Part shown: positions 49,861 to 61,140 of the stretch, piece by piece
Position numbering within the stretch: the stretch's first letter is position 1
Layout of the letters: the number at the start of each line of letters is the position of its first letter
Source: Anaerolineales bacterium
Lineage (GTDB): Bacteria > Chloroflexota > Anaerolineae > Anaerolineales > Villigracilaceae
Direction of reading: 5' to 3'
DNA: 64,000 bases
NCBI GenBank assembly: GCA_016789305.1
Contig: JAEURJ010000013.1
Location: forward strand, 124,001-188,000
The notes under the pieces: model-generated
The model's input: only the letters and a program-made list of their open reading frames with translations
What the model was told of the DNA's origin: nothing
Databases searched by the model: none
Translations under genes and position numbers: made by a program

Positions 49861-51039
49861 TTATTCGGGTTTTCGTTTTAATGCCAGCAGTGTGATGTCG
49901 TCGAATTGTTCCGCATCGCCGATGAATTTCGTTAATCCCAGCTGAATATTATTCAAAAGATCCGCTGCGGTCGTGTTGTTGGATAAATAAGTGCGCAGTC
50001 GTTCATTGCCAAAAAAATCCCCGTTGATATTTAATGTATCGGGTATGCCGTCAGTGAATGCGAGCAGTGTGTCGTTTTGCCCGAGAATGATTTCCTTGAC
50101 CGCAAATTTAGCCTGCGCAATTGCACCCACGGCTGGCCCGGTGGGGCGTAATTCAGTGTGAACTTTTCCGCTTTTGTCGGCGATCAGGGCGGCATCATTT
50201 CCGCAGTTGATGTAAAAAAGATTTCCGCTATTGGGGTCGAGAATGCCGATGAACACTGTTGCGAACATGCTGGCCGTTTCGTGAGTCTCTGCAACGTAAT
50301 TATTTGTCAATGAAATTGTGTGAAGCAATCGCTCCGGCGGAGTGAAGGTCCGCTTCTCGCTGGGGGACAGCTGGTCGGTGGTCGATGCGGCATGGATCAA
50401 GCTGCGAAAGAGGGTCATGAACAATGCTGCGCCAATGCCTTTCCCGCACACATCTGCAACCAGAAAGGCGAGCTTGCCATCGGGCAAAAGGAATGCGTCG
50501 TAGAAATCCCCGGCCACTTCCTTTGCGGCTTTGAAGTACGATGCAATTTCCCAGCCGGGAACTTCCGGCAGTTGAGCAGGCAGGAATTCTTTTTGAATAT
50601 CACGTGCGATGTTGAATTCGCGTTCGAGACTTTTGAGATAAAGATCCTGCAAATCGCGAAGGCGTTTCTTTTCGAGACTGGATTGGATGCGCGCCTGTAA
50701 CAGGGTGGGTTCAAACGGCTTGGGGAGATAATCTTCCGCGCCGAGTTGAATCCCCTTGACCATGCTTTGCAGGTCGTTATTGGCGGAGATGACGATGATG
50801 GGAATGTCGCGAATGGCGGCGTCGGCTTTTGCCTTTTGCAGCACAGTGAAACCGTCCATGATGGGCATCATGATATCCAACAGCACAAGATCCGGTGATT
50901 CGTTGGTGATTTTTTCCAGTGCTTCCTGCCCATTGATGGCAGTGATGGTTTGATAATTTAAGTCTTCAAGTTCCTGCTCAAGATAATCGACATTGAATGG
51001 TTCGTCGTCCACGATCAGGATTTTGGATTTTGGATTCAT
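49861..51039 (-). CDS. Response regulator with PP2C/SpoIIE phosphatase output
   Basis: 392 aa. Residues 1-125 form a receiver domain (ILIVDDEPFNVDYLEQEL, LVLLDIMMPIMDGF with the phospho-acceptor Asp, VIVISANND). A short coiled-coil linker follows, and residues 180-390 are a PP2C/SpoIIE phosphatase (AGDFYDAFLLPDGKLAFLVADVCGKG, LLAFTDGIPDT). It is an RsbU/IcfG-like output that dephosphorylates STAS antagonists in response to phosphorylation by a sensor kinase. The upstream giant kinase and the STAS protein at 48109 supply both ends of such a path. Confidence 0.92.
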   Translation of the reverse strand: MNPKSKILIVDDEPFNVDYLEQELEDLNYQTITAINGQEALEKITNESPDLVLLDIMMPIMDGFTVLQKAKADAAIRDIPIIVISANNDLQSMVKGIQLGAEDYLPKPFEPTLLQARIQSSLEKKRLRDLQDLYLKSLEREFNIARDIQKEFLPAQLPEVPGWEIASYFKAAKEVAGDFYDAFLLPDGKLAFLVADVCGKGIGAALFMTLFRSLIHAASTTDQLSPSEKRTFTPPERLLHTISLTNNYVAETHETASMFATVFIGILDPNSGNLFYINCGNDAALIADKSGKVHTELRPTGPAVGAIAQAKFAVKEIILGQNDTLLAFTDGIPDTLNINGDFFGNERLRTYLSNNTTAADLLNNIQLGLTKFIGDAEQFDDITLLALKRKPE

Positions 51040-51059
51040 GAGGCTCCGGGCGGTGCGAG

Positions 51060-51413
51060 TTAATTCAGGTATTTTTTTAATTTGTCGAGCAGGATCTCGT
51101 CGTTGATCGGTTTGGTGAGGTAATCGTTACAACCCGCCTCCCTGGCAGATTGTTCGTGTCCGCTCATGGCATGGGCAGACACGCCGATGATCGGGACTGT
51201 TTGATTTGTTTCGCGGATCTTGCGCGTGGCTTCATACCCATCCATCACGGGCAGGGAAATATCCATCAGGATCAGATCGGGATTATTTTGCAGAGCCATG
51301 TCCACGCCCTGTGCGCCGTCGCGCGCAACGAGCAGGTCGTAATCATCCTCCAGGATTTGGGTGATCAGGTCAATATTTAATTCTGTGTCATCAACAATTA
51401 GTATGGTTTTCAT
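51060..51413 (-). CDS. Single-domain response regulator
   Basis: 117 aa; the ATG gives MKTILIVDDTELN. It consists only of a receiver domain: LMDISLPVMDGY contains the acceptor Asp, IIGVSAHAMSGH and YLTKPINDEI complete the fold. DivK/CheY-like stand-alone receivers relay phosphoryl groups or act on protein targets. It lies between the giant hybrid kinase and the REC-PP2C phosphatase, on the same strand (19-20 nt gaps), so all three are one operon. Confidence 0.92.
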   Translation of the reverse strand: MKTILIVDDTELNIDLITQILEDDYDLLVARDGAQGVDMALQNNPDLILMDISLPVMDGYEATRKIRETNQTVPIIGVSAHAMSGHEQSAREAGCNDYLTKPINDEILLDKLKKYLN

Positions 51414-51432
51414 GAATCTCTCTCGTATTTTT

Positions 51433-54400
51433 TTAAGATGTTTCATCCAGTACGCTCTTGATCTCTCGTACCAATTCCGCGCCATCGAAGCCTTGCTTGC
51501 GCATGACAAACGCCACACTTTCCTTCAGGCGAATTGACTCTTCGTCAGTTAATTCCTTTGCGCTGATGACGATAATGGGCAGATCACGCGTGACCGGGTT
51601 GGCGCGGAGTTGTTCGATCACGCCGAAACCGTCCAGCCGCGGCATCATGATATCCAACAGAAGAACATCGGGCCGTTGCAAAGCGATGGCTTCAAGCCCG
51701 GCAATCCCATCTTCTGCGGACCGTAAAATAAATTCAGAAGCAGGCAGGATTTGGTGCAGCATATCCGCAATGTGAGGATCATCATCCATCACGAGAACCT
51801 GGGTGTGTTGTTGCCCGGCCTGTCTTGTGACGCGACTCAACGTTTCGACCACTTCTTTTGGGTTTAGTGGTTTGAGCAAATAAGCCGATGCACCCAGCCG
51901 AAAACCCAATGCCTTTTTATCGACGATGGTGAGCAGGATCACCGGAATGTTAGTGGTTTTTTCGTCTGCTTTGAGGTCGTGCAACACCTGCCAGCCATCC
52001 TTGTCGGGCATGAGAATATCGAGCAAAATCGCATCGGGTTGCAGGTCACGGGCTTGTTGTTGACCATTAATTCCGCTCTTGGTACCGATGATTTCGAATT
52101 CTGATGCGTCAAGAGTTTCCTGCAAGAGGTAAATGGCATCGGGATCATCGTCGATGACGAGAACGCGTTTTTGGGTAGTAGCTGCTTCCAGCGTTGATTC
52201 GTCCTCCGAAACGGAATCAGGCCGACGATCCGCGGGGGATGCGGATTTTTCATCCACGTAATGAATCGGCAGGGTCAGGGTAAATGTCGATCCTTTATTG
52301 AATTCGCTGACCGCAGTCAGATCGCCGCCGAGCAGACGCGCGAGATTTCTACTGATGGCGAGGCCCAACCCGGTTCCGCCATATTCACGGGTGGTGCTGG
52401 AATCTGCCTGTTGAAATTCCTCGAAGATGCGGTTGAGTGCTTCTTCGCTCATGCCGATGCCGCTGTCGATCACATCCACGTGGAATAGAGAATCAGAATG
52501 ATGTAGGTTAATGCGGATGCTGCCTGTGTGCGTGAATTTGGCGGCATTGCTCAATAGATTGAGGATGATCTGCTTGATCTTGTCCTGATCGGAGTGGACC
52601 AGCAGCAATTCGGCATCATTTTTCTTCTCAAATTTGATCTGCGGTTTCACCAGCGGTTGGGCGGTGTTGTAGCATTGATCGACGAGCGCGTTGATGCTGA
52701 AGTTGGAAATTTGCACATCCATGCGGCCAGCTTCGATCTTGGCGATATCCAGCACGGTATTGATCAGCCCCAATAAATGTTCGGCGCTGGAGAGGACTTT
52801 ATCGAGATTGTCCGTTTGCTTCTCAGGCAGCGCGCCTTCCGCTTTTCGGCGGACGATGCGTGTGAAGCCGATGATCGCATTGAGCGGCGTGCGCAACTCG
52901 TGACTCATTGTGGCGAGGAATGAACTCTTGGCTTGATTGGCTTGTTCTGCGGCGGCACGGGCCTCCTGCGCCTCGGCAAAGAGTTTTGTATTTTGAATGG
53001 CAATGACCGCCTGGCGTGAAAGGCCCATGAGAAACTCCAGTTCGGTCTCCAGGAACTCGTTGTTTTTTCCGTTGCGCCAAACCGCCATGAGACCTTTCAA
53101 CTCTTCATTGGCAAGCAAAGGAACTGCCAGCAAATGTTCATCGGAGTTAATATCGGTCCCTGTGATTTGGATGGCGCGTGGGTCGTGATCCACATCGTTT
53201 ACGATTTCGCCGATCCTGTTTTGCGCAATGCTGCCGAGGATTCCTTCACCGAGCTTGATCGTATCGTTGAGAAGATTTTCCTGCTCTTCTCCAACGGCGG
53301 CAATTGCCCTGAACAGTTGACTGTTTTCTTCCGGGAGGAAGAGCCCACTTAAGTCGCCTCGCAACACGTTCTTTGCATGCGTGGCGATTCCTTCCAGCAC
53401 CGTGGAAGAATCCAGTGAAGAGGAAATTTCCCGGCTGATATCCAGAAGCGCGATATTTTCCCGTTCACGTCTGCGGGTTTCCTCCAGCAGGCGCGCGTTT
53501 TCCAGGGCAACGCTCATGCTGCTGGCAAGCGTCTGCAAGAGCCGCACATCCGATTGTGAGAAGGCGTTTTCATGGTCCACGTTTTGCAGGGAGATGATCC
53601 CGCGAACTTCATTATTGATCAGGAGAGGTACGCCTAAATAGGATTTCGCTGGCTGTCCTGCCGCCACAGCGCCCCCCAACTCCCTGCGGCGCTGTGCCAG
53701 ATTTTCGTTCACCAGGATCATTTGGCGGGTTTCAACAATATATTTGGAAAATCCAAGGGGAGTGGTTGGCTCAATATGAAGCGGCTGGCCTTTTTCCATT
53801 GCATAGCGCCATATGCTGCGGTCCAGCTGCGGATCGTATTCGATGATCGTCACAACCTGTGCGTCAAATACGTCACGGATCTTTTCTCCCACCAATTGAT
53901 ACATGGCTTCGGTTTCCATGCTGGCGGAAAGGTCTGCTTGTACACCGTTGATAATGGCGAGCTCCCTGGCGCGCTCCTCTGTCTCTTTAAGTAGACGCTG
54001 GGTTTCATCGAAGAGGCGGGCGTTTTCGAGCGCTACTCCCATGCTGGAAGCCAGTGTGCCAAGCAGACGAACATCGGATTCCCCGAACGCATTTTGCTTA
54101 TAACTCTGTACGCTTACCACCCCTGCGACAAATTCGCCGAGTGCAATTGGGATGCCTAAATACGATTGAGATTCCTCTCCTTCATCATAGATGCCTCCCA
54201 GGTCAAGTTGTTCCTGCATGGTGTTTGCGATCACAACCTGATTGGTTAATATGACCCTGGATGTAATTCCTTCCCCGAGGGCCACGCCTACTTGCCCAAT
54301 GCGATTGCTGCGGTCGAGGTAATAGGGGAAATCGATGATGTTCGCATTATCCGGATTGCGAATGGCAATGTACACAACCTCTGTGTTAAAGATATCGCGT

Positions 54401-57400
54401 ACTTTGTCTCCAACAAGATCGTAAATAGCCTTCATTTCCAGTTTTGAAGCTAGCCCCTGTTGCACACTGTTAATGATCGATAATTCAGCGGCGCGATCCT
54501 CGGTTACCTTGAGCAGTCGCTGGGTTTCGTCGAAGAGACGGGCATTTTCCAGCGCTACACTCATGGAAGCAACCACAGTTTGCAGCAGTCGCACATCCGA
54601 GTCGTCAAAGGCATCCTCTTTTTCGTAGTCACTGATACCCACCATGCCCACCACGTTTCCGCCGCTGGTGATCGGCAGGCCGATGAAGCTTTTTTCCATT
54701 TGTGTGCCGGGCAGCAATTGGGAGCCGATGCTTTGCATAAAACCGGGCAGGTCGCTGTTGACCACCAGGGCCTGCTTCGTCTCATATACATGTTTCGACA
54801 TCCCCCGAAAGATGCCGGGTTCCAGGGTGATGCGTTTGCCGTTGTCCTTTACGTAGGGGAAGTACACCTTGCCGGCTGGCACATCAAACAGACGAATGTC
54901 AATGTCATGTGTATGCAGCACTTCACTTAACTTGTCGCCGATCAAATCGTAGATAGCCTGCATTTCCAGTTTGGAGGCCAGACCCTCCTGCACGCTGTTG
55001 ATGATGGCCAACTCTGCGGCGCGGTCTTCGGTGATCTTGAGCAGGCGCTGGGTCTCATCAAAGAGACGGGCATTCTCAAGGGCCACGCCCATGCTGCTGG
55101 CCAGTGTTTGCAGCAGGCGGATATCCGATTCGCTGAAGGCATTTTCGTGCTCGAAATTTTGCAGGCTGAAATAACCGTTGACCTGCATTCCCGTACCAAA
55201 CGGGACAAAGATCAGGGATCTGGCTATTCTTGTGCCTTCAATCTCCTTTAATCCATATCGATTCGATACTTCAGCACTGTTTTCATTAATAATGATCGGC
55301 TGACGGGTTTCGATCATGATCCTGTTTGCCTGGCTGAATGGCAGCAGCTCGTCGTCGAAAATTTGCTGACCTTCCTCAAAGGCATACTCCAGTTTCGAGA
55401 GTTCCTTCTGATGGTCAAATGAACTGATGAGGAAGGTCTGCGCATTGAACATCTCACGGATCTTATTGCCGACCAGTTCGTAAATGGCTTGCATATCAAG
55501 CTTGGATGCCAGCCCTTGCTGAACGCTGTTGATAATGGCGAGCTCACCGGCGCGGTCTTCGGTGATCTTGAGCAGGCGCTGGGTTTCGTCGAAGAGGCGC
55601 GCGTTCTCGAGTGCGACGCTCATGCTGTTGGCGAGAGTTTGCAGCAGGCGCACGTCCGATTCGCTGAAGGCATGTTCTTTCTGGTAATCGCTCAGGTTAA
55701 TCAAGCCGCGTGCCTGTTCGCCCACGATCAACGGCACGAACAATTCGGATTTGGAGGCGGCGGTATCATCCAAAATAAAACTGCCGTATTTCTGTGACTC
55801 TTCATCCATATTCTCGTTGATGACCAGAGTCTCGCGGGTGCGAATTATATGTCCGCCAAAACCTGTATCTTGATGAGGTCTTGACGGGATGCTGACGCGC
55901 TCTCCAAACTCATAGGTATATGGATAGTGCATGAGATTTGTTTGCGGGTCATAGATGCGGATGCCCACATCTGTATTGCCGAAGATCTCGCGGATCTTAT
56001 CGCCGACCGCATCGTAGATGCCCTGAATATTAAGTTCAGCGGCGAGGGCGGCTTGGACGCTGTTGATGATGGCAAGCTCGGCATTACGCTCTTCAGTAAT
56101 TTTGAGCAGGCGCTGGGTTTCATCGAAGAGACGGGCGTTCTCGAGGGCAGTTCCCAGCGAAGCGGCGATGGTGGTCAACAGGCGCAATTCGGATTCGCCG
56201 TAGGCGTTCTCGTGCTCGTAGTTTTCAATTTGCAACGATCCAATTAAATGATCGCTGCTGATAATGGGAACGCTGATCATGGATAAGCTTTGATCGGTTC
56301 CGGGCAGCGTGGTTCCGCCGGTTCTTGCCTGAATTTCGGCAGTATTCCCGATAATTGGCTGACGATCTCTTAGAAACAAATCAAAAGTTCCACCAGGATT
56401 TGGCGGTTGTGGTGCAATGTTAAGCCGCTTTCCATGTTCGTATTCGTAAAGGAAGTGAACCAGGTTTGTTTTTTCTTCATACCAGCGGATCCCGAAATCG
56501 GCAGAATTGAACACTTCCCGCAATTTATCGCCGACCAGGTCCACAATGGCCTGGAAGTCCAGTTCGGCGGCGAGTCCCTGCTGAATGGAGTTGATTATCT
56601 GCAACTCGGCAACACGTTCCTGCTCGGCTTTGAAAAGGCGTTGGGTTTCAGCGAACAGTCGCGCATTTTCCAGCGCAGTTCCCAGCGAGGCGGCGATGGT
56701 GGTCAACAAACGAATTTCAGATTCGCCAAAGGCATTCTCATATTCAAAGCTTTCAATGCTGATGTCGCCGAGAAAGCGGTCGCTGCTGATAATTGGCACG
56801 CATACCATTGATTTGCTCTGGTCTGTGCCGGGCAGCACTTTGATATTTAGCTTTGCGAAATCCTCCGGGTTGTTCAAGACCAACGGTTTTCGTGTTCTGA
56901 TTTCCGTTTCATAAATTCCCCCCGCATTGGGTGAAGTGGGCGAAATGCCATTAATCTTTTTCCCATGTTCAATCGCATAAAGATAATGAACAAGATTTGA
57001 TTTTTCCTCATACCATGTAATCATCAAGTCAGGCGTGTTGAAGACTTCAGTCAACTTGTCCCCAACCAGATTCACGATGGCCTGAAAGTCCAATTCGGCC
57101 GCCAACCCCTGTTGAATGGAATTGATGATCTGCAGCTCGGCAATGCGCTGCTGCTCCGCCTCAAACAAGCGCGCATTCTGGATTGCCACCCCCATGTTGG
57201 AGGCCAACGTTTCCAGCAGACGCAGATGATTCTCATTATAGGCATGCTGCTTGTAGCTTTGAACCGAAACCGTGCCAATGACTTGGCCGCCGGCAAAAAT
57301 GGGCACTCCCATGAAAGACTCTGTGGACTCGCCCTGGGTGATGTTCGGTACGTTGACGCGGAATGCCCCGGCTCCATCCGTTTCCTCCCTCGTACCGAAC

Positions 57401-59727
57401 GATAAAGGTTTGCCCGACTTTATGATCTTTGAGGTCAATCCCTGACCCAGCGGAAAGGAGGTGTGAGTCAGATCATGATAGCCTTCGTCATAATCGTAGG
57501 CGCGTTGAACCTGATTGGTCGACGGGTCATACAGGCGTATGGTCGCGGATTCAGAGGCAAAAATGTTATGTACCTTGTCGCCGACGATCTTGACCACGGT
57601 TTTCACATCCAGGGTCTTTGCCATGGCTTCGCCCACGCTGTTGAGGATGGCAAGTTCGTCCACGCGGGCGTTGAGTTCTTCGGTGCGTTCTTTCACCTTT
57701 TGTTCAAGCCCCTGTGCCCATTGGGCATTGTCCAGAGCCACGGCCCCCTGATTGGCCAGCATGCTGAGCATGTCGCGGTCAGCTTCATCGAATATGCCAT
57801 ATAACGCAGACATATCCACATAGAGATAGCCGAGGAGTTGATTCTGGGCGATGAGCGGGGCCACAATGATGGATTTTTGATTTGGGAGTTTTGCGCCTCG
57901 TTTCGAAGGCACGATCAACTGCACAGTCCGCGAGAGGCGGCCCTGGTCCAGATACTTCCCGATGCGTTTTAACACATCGTTCGGGGCTTCCGCCTTTTCG
58001 TAGCCTTTGCCGGATTGAAACGACGGCACGGGCAGGATCGACTCTTTCACTTCCCGTTTGCCGTCTTTTTCCAAAACCAACAGTACGCGTTCACCGCCGC
58101 TGAGTTCGGTGGCTTCCTCGACAAGGAAGGTTTGTATTTCTGCAATGGACTTCAGCGTGTTCAGCCGCAATCCGGTATCCGCCAGGCGCTGAAACGGTTC
58201 GCGGAGGTTGGATTCGATATGAAGATGTGCGAAAAGACGTTCGCTGGGCAATTTGCGTTTGACGCCATCCTTCAGCCAGTACTGCAAAAGATTACAGTTG
58301 TCTTCGCTTTTGTTGAGTGCGTTGCGGCGCAGACCTTCATCACGAATATTGACGATCTGTTCCAGCAAAAGGTCATACGCCCGGTCCAGCGCTTCACGGG
58401 CTTCCTTTGTTTTGTGATTGGCGATCAAAGCCTGGGCATGTCGCCACCAAATTACTTGTGGAGGCGGGCTTTCGAGCTTTGCAAAATTTTGCGCGCGATG
58501 CAGTTGGGTGGCTTGAGAAGTGGCCCTGAGGGCTGCAGCCGGGTTTCCCGCAGCAAGATGTATGGCAGCCAGGCAGGTAAAGGCGTATTCGCGACCGTTG
58601 AGTTGCGCCTCTCTGGTGATTCGCAAGGCAGATGTATTATGGCGGATGGCCAACTTTAAGTCCCCTGCGGCAAATGCCAGGTCGGCTTTTATTTGCAAAA
58701 TTTGTGTGACCATATCGGGCACGTCAAGCTGCGGGACAAGTACTTCAACCTCTTGCAGGTATTGGCGGGCTGTATTCAAATCACCCAGGATAATATCCAT
58801 GCTGATGCGGTTGACCAGGGCGGTCATCAATGAAATTTTCGAACCCATGGCGCGGCTCAGCTCGGTTGCCTGGACCAACATGCGATGGTTGTGACGGTAC
58901 AGGCCCAAATCTCCATAGGAGATGGAGAGGTTAACCAGCACTGCCATTTGCCGATCCACATACCCTGCTGTTTCCAGAGCCGACTTTGCCTGTTGGTAGT
59001 AGTAAAGCTGTTTGGAAATATCCGTATTTGCGAGGGCCAGCAGCATGAACGCGTTTCCCATCCCGTAGTAATCACCCGCCTGCTGGCATAATGCCAGTGA
59101 GGTACTGGCCACGCCGGTTATTTCATTGGCACGCTGTGAACGAAAGTAGACACCGCTCATGACCCAGTATGCGCGTCCAGCACCAGAGAGATCGCCCAAC
59201 TCCTGATAGGCCTCAATGGCTTGCTGCACCGTCTTCAACGCGGCGTCAAGCTGCCTTGCACGCCATTGCGCCTCACTCAAGCGGAAGAGACTTTCTGCGA
59301 TCAACTGTTTTTGTTTGCTGGCTCGTGCGGCTTTTAGGGCGCTGGTTGCCGACCTAATGGCGGCTTTCAGGTCCCCTTGCCGCATTTGGACGAGGGTAAT
59401 ACGGTTGAGCGCCATTGCCTTTTGGGCGATCGTCTTTGCCAGTTTGCCCATCGACCTGGCATCTTTCGCGGCCAGATCAAGCTTGCCCTGGGCGATGTGG
59501 GATTCTGCACGCAAGTCCAACAGGTGGATTTGATTGGGAATGTCAATGGAGGGTTGGGATAATGCCTGTGTGGCCCGGTCAATCGCGGCTGCGTGTTGAC
59601 CCGTCCACACCAGTTCGTGTATATGAGAAACGGTTTGATCATTGATTACTGAAGACCGGTTTCTGCTTTTCTTCCTGTTGCCCGCTGTATTAACAGCTTC
59701 CATTACGGGGTATGTCTTTTTCACCAT
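51433..59727 (-). CDS. Giant hybrid sensor histidine kinase: TPR, about ten GAF domains, HisKA-HATPase, two receivers
   Basis: 2764 aa. N-terminal TPR-like helices (about 30-480). One divergent GAF (about 510-685), eight GAF domains in near-tandem repeat at about 177-residue spacing (starting near 690, 867, 1045, 1222, 1400, 1577, 1754, 1925, each with an ELxIINSVQ-type opening), and a tenth near 2098. Then the histidine kinase: [12 protein letters not shown] with phospho-His near 2275, [19 protein letters not shown], and two receivers ([11 protein letters not shown] near 2560 and [11 protein letters not shown] near 2690). No transmembrane segment seen, so likely cytosolic. GAF ligands are unknown; near-identical units suggest recent tandem duplication. 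It heads the operon with the receiver and PP2C phosphatase. Confidence 0.92.
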   Translation of the reverse strand: MVKKTYPVMEAVNTAGNRKKSRNRSSVINDQTVSHIHELVWTGQHAAAIDRATQALSQPSIDIPNQIHLLDLRAESHIAQGKLDLAAKDARSMGKLAKTIAQKAMALNRITLVQMRQGDLKAAIRSATSALKAARASKQKQLIAESLFRLSEAQWRARQLDAALKTVQQAIEAYQELGDLSGAGRAYWVMSGVYFRSQRANEITGVASTSLALCQQAGDYYGMGNAFMLLALANTDISKQLYYYQQAKSALETAGYVDRQMAVLVNLSISYGDLGLYRHNHRMLVQATELSRAMGSKISLMTALVNRISMDIILGDLNTARQYLQEVEVLVPQLDVPDMVTQILQIKADLAFAAGDLKLAIRHNTSALRITREAQLNGREYAFTCLAAIHLAAGNPAAALRATSQATQLHRAQNFAKLESPPPQVIWWRHAQALIANHKTKEAREALDRAYDLLLEQIVNIRDEGLRRNALNKSEDNCNLLQYWLKDGVKRKLPSERLFAHLHIESNLREPFQRLADTGLRLNTLKSIAEIQTFLVEEATELSGGERVLLVLEKDGKREVKESILPVPSFQSGKGYEKAEAPNDVLKRIGKYLDQGRLSRTVQLIVPSKRGAKLPNQKSIIVAPLIAQNQLLGYLYVDMSALYGIFDEADRDMLSMLANQGAVALDNAQWAQGLEQKVKERTEELNARVDELAILNSVGEAMAKTLDVKTVVKIVGDKVHNIFASESATIRLYDPSTNQVQRAYDYDEGYHDLTHTSFPLGQGLTSKIIKSGKPLSFGTREETDGAGAFRVNVPNITQGESTESFMGVPIFAGGQVIGTVSVQSYKQHAYNENHLRLLETLASNMGVAIQNARLFEAEQQRIAELQIINSIQQGLAAELDFQAIVNLVGDKLTEVFNTPDLMITWYEEKSNLVHYLYAIEHGKKINGISPTSPNAGGIYETEIRTRKPLVLNNPEDFAKLNIKVLPGTDQSKSMVCVPIISSDRFLGDISIESFEYENAFGESEIRLLTTIAASLGTALENARLFAETQRLFKAEQERVAELQIINSIQQGLAAELDFQAIVDLVGDKLREVFNSADFGIRWYEEKTNLVHFLYEYEHGKRLNIAPQPPNPGGTFDLFLRDRQPIIGNTAEIQARTGGTTLPGTDQSLSMISVPIISSDHLIGSLQIENYEHENAYGESELRLLTTIAASLGTALENARLFDETQRLLKITEERNAELAIINSVQAALAAELNIQGIYDAVGDKIREIFGNTDVGIRIYDPQTNLMHYPYTYEFGERVSIPSRPHQDTGFGGHIIRTRETLVINENMDEESQKYGSFILDDTAASKSELFVPLIVGEQARGLINLSDYQKEHAFSESDVRLLQTLANSMSVALENARLFDETQRLLKITEDRAGELAIINSVQQGLASKLDMQAIYELVGNKIREMFNAQTFLISSFDHQKELSKLEYAFEEGQQIFDDELLPFSQANRIMIETRQPIIINENSAEVSNRYGLKEIEGTRIARSLIFVPFGTGMQVNGYFSLQNFEHENAFSESDIRLLQTLASSMGVALENARLFDETQRLLKITEDRAAELAIINSVQEGLASKLEMQAIYDLIGDKLSEVLHTHDIDIRLFDVPAGKVYFPYVKDNGKRITLEPGIFRGMSKHVYETKQALVVNSDLPGFMQSIGSQLLPGTQMEKSFIGLPITSGGNVVGMVGISDYEKEDAFDDSDVRLLQTVVASMSVALENARLFDETQRLLKVTEDRAAELSIINSVQQGLASKLEMKAIYDLVGDKVRDIFNTEVVYIAIRNPDNANIIDFPYYLDRSNRIGQVGVALGEGITSRVILTNQVVIANTMQEQLDLGGIYDEGEESQSYLGIPIALGEFVAGVVSVQSYKQNAFGESDVRLLGTLASSMGVALENARLFDETQRLLKETEERARELAIINGVQADLSASMETEAMYQLVGEKIRDVFDAQVVTIIEYDPQLDRSIWRYAMEKGQPLHIEPTTPLGFSKYIVETRQMILVNENLAQRRRELGGAVAAGQPAKSYLGVPLLINNEVRGIISLQNVDHENAFSQSDVRLLQTLASSMSVALENARLLEETRRRERENIALLDISREISSSLDSSTVLEGIATHAKNVLRGDLSGLFLPEENSQLFRAIAAVGEEQENLLNDTIKLGEGILGSIAQNRIGEIVNDVDHDPRAIQITGTDINSDEHLLAVPLLANEELKGLMAVWRNGKNNEFLETELEFLMGLSRQAVIAIQNTKLFAEAQEARAAAEQANQAKSSFLATMSHELRTPLNAIIGFTRIVRRKAEGALPEKQTDNLDKVLSSAEHLLGLINTVLDIAKIEAGRMDVQISNFSINALVDQCYNTAQPLVKPQIKFEKKNDAELLLVHSDQDKIKQIILNLLSNAAKFTHTGSIRINLHHSDSLFHVDVIDSGIGMSEEALNRIFEEFQQADSSTTREYGGTGLGLAISRNLARLLGGDLTAVSEFNKGSTFTLTLPIHYVDEKSASPADRRPDSVSEDESTLEAATTQKRVLVIDDDPDAIYLLQETLDASEFEIIGTKSGINGQQQARDLQPDAILLDILMPDKDGWQVLHDLKADEKTTNIPVILLTIVDKKALGFRLGASAYLLKPLNPKEVVETLSRVTRQAGQQHTQVLVMDDDPHIADMLHQILPASEFILRSAEDGIAGLEAIALQRPDVLLLDIMMPRLDGFGVIEQLRANPVTRDLPIIVISAKELTDEESIRLKESVAFVMRKQGFDGAELVREIKSVLDETS

Positions 59728-59897
59728 GCCCGCCGCTCCTCGTCCTCTAAGTGGTTTGAAAGGGAGTTTAGCGGGCGAGCCATCTTAAGTCAATGGAAGA
59801 AAAGTTAATTCGATCTTAACTCTTTGACAATGCAGGGTTAAAGGTCGGCTTTTATACTTTGCCCATCAATGAAATGGAAAGGTCAAGGACTAAACTG

Positions 59898-60002
59898 ATG
59901 TACATTGTAGCAGTGCTTTTCTTGTGGTTGATCTCTTTGGCGTTCCGCAGACGGGAACATGCGGAATATATGAAATACCTGCTTTCCAATTCATTGCGCT
60001 AA
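59898..60002 (+). CDS. Small membrane peptide, 34 aa
   Basis: ATG with AAGGAC upstream. The product starts MYIVAVLFLWLISLAF, one transmembrane helix followed by a basic segment (RRREHAEYMKYLL). A terminator-like hairpin follows. It lies in the 420-nt gap between the kinase and the phosphoesterase, divergent from the kinase. Small size makes it uncertain, but start, ribosome site, peptide composition and terminator agree. Confidence 0.4.
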   Translation: MYIVAVLFLWLISLAFRRREHAEYMKYLLSNSLR

Positions 60003-60028
60003 TCTTTTTTGTTCTTCCTCCTTGGCAA

Positions 60029-60052
60029 GCCCGTCGTGAGACGGGCGATTTT
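60029..60052 (+). terminator. Terminator hairpin GCCCGTC / GACGGGC
   Basis: 7-bp perfect stem around GTGA followed by GATTTTCG. It fits the end of the small peptide gene at 59898. Confidence 0.7.
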
Positions 60053-60151
60053 CGTTAACAAAACGGTTGCAAAGTGTTTTGCGGGGGGTATAATGGGCCA
60101 AATCAATTCCGCACCACCTCTGCAAGTTATCCCAGAAATAAGGATTTGCAT

Positions 60152-61090
60152 GTGACTACCATCTTTTTTGCGACGGACATTCACGGGTCGGATATCTGCT
60201 GGAGCAAGTTTTTGAATGCGGGGAAATTTTACGGCGCGGATCAGTTGGTCCTCGGCGGAGATATGACGGGCAAGGCGGTAATCCCATTCATTCATCAGGG
60301 CGGCCAAAATTACCGCGTCACTTTACTGGAACAGGTGTTTAACATAACAAATGAAGACGAGCTAACCGACTTGAAAAAGCGGGTACGCAGCCGCGGCTAT
60401 TATCCGTACATGACCAATCCCGACGAGATCGCCGAATTGGAGAAGGACCCTGAACGCGTTAGCAGGATCTTTTTGCAGGAAGTGCTCAAAGTGGTTCAGC
60501 AGTGGATGGACCTGGCCGACAAGAAGTTGGAAGGCACCGACATGAAGGTGTATTGCTCGCCCGGCAATGACGATATGGATGAAGTGGATGAGGTCATTCT
60601 AGGCAGCAAGCATGTTCTTCTGGTGGAGGGCAAGGTTTCTTCGCTGGATGGGCACGAAATGATCGCTTCCGGATGGAGCAATATCACTCCCTGGGCGACG
60701 CACCGTGAAGAGGACGAGGACCAGCTCGCAGTCAGGTATGAAGCGATGATCTCGCAGTTGAAGGATCCGCATAATTCCATCTTCAATATCCATGTCCCTC
60801 CATTTAAATCTGGTTTGGACGAAGCACCCGAATTGGACAAGGATTTACGCCCTGTCTTGGCTGGCAACTCGATGACTCCTGTAGGATCCAAGGCACTGCG
60901 TACCGCGATTGAAAAAACACAGCCGCTGGTGAGCCTGCATGGACATATCCACGAAGGCCGCGGTTCGACGCGAATCGGCAAAACCCTTTGCATTAACCCG
61001 GGTTCCATGTATGAGCAGGGGACTTTATTGGGCGCGATCGTGAAGTTAGGAAGGAATAAGATCGAGAATTACGTTTTGACAACAGGTTAA
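60152..61090 (+). CDS. Calcineurin-like metallophosphoesterase
   Basis: The start is GTG 60152 (MTTIFFATDIHG) after AAGGA; the ATG at 60074 would place a non-homologous extension. The 312-aa protein has the metal motifs DIHGS, GDMTG, GNDDM, HVPP and HGHIHEGRG in the expected order, binding two metal ions in the phosphoesterase fold. The substrate is unknown; cAMP-type phosphodiesterases and DNA-repair types share the fold. The permease gene follows 50 nt downstream and could be co-transcribed with it. Confidence 0.9.
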   Translation: MTTIFFATDIHGSDICWSKFLNAGKFYGADQLVLGGDMTGKAVIPFIHQGGQNYRVTLLEQVFNITNEDELTDLKKRVRSRGYYPYMTNPDEIAELEKDPERVSRIFLQEVLKVVQQWMDLADKKLEGTDMKVYCSPGNDDMDEVDEVILGSKHVLLVEGKVSSLDGHEMIASGWSNITPWATHREEDEDQLAVRYEAMISQLKDPHNSIFNIHVPPFKSGLDEAPELDKDLRPVLAGNSMTPVGSKALRTAIEKTQPLVSLHGHIHEGRGSTRIGKTLCINPGSMYEQGTLLGAIVKLGRNKIENYVLTTG

Positions 61091-61140
61091 CCGCAGGAAG
61101 CCAAATCCTGCTTAAAAACATAAACCAAGAGGAGAGAGTT

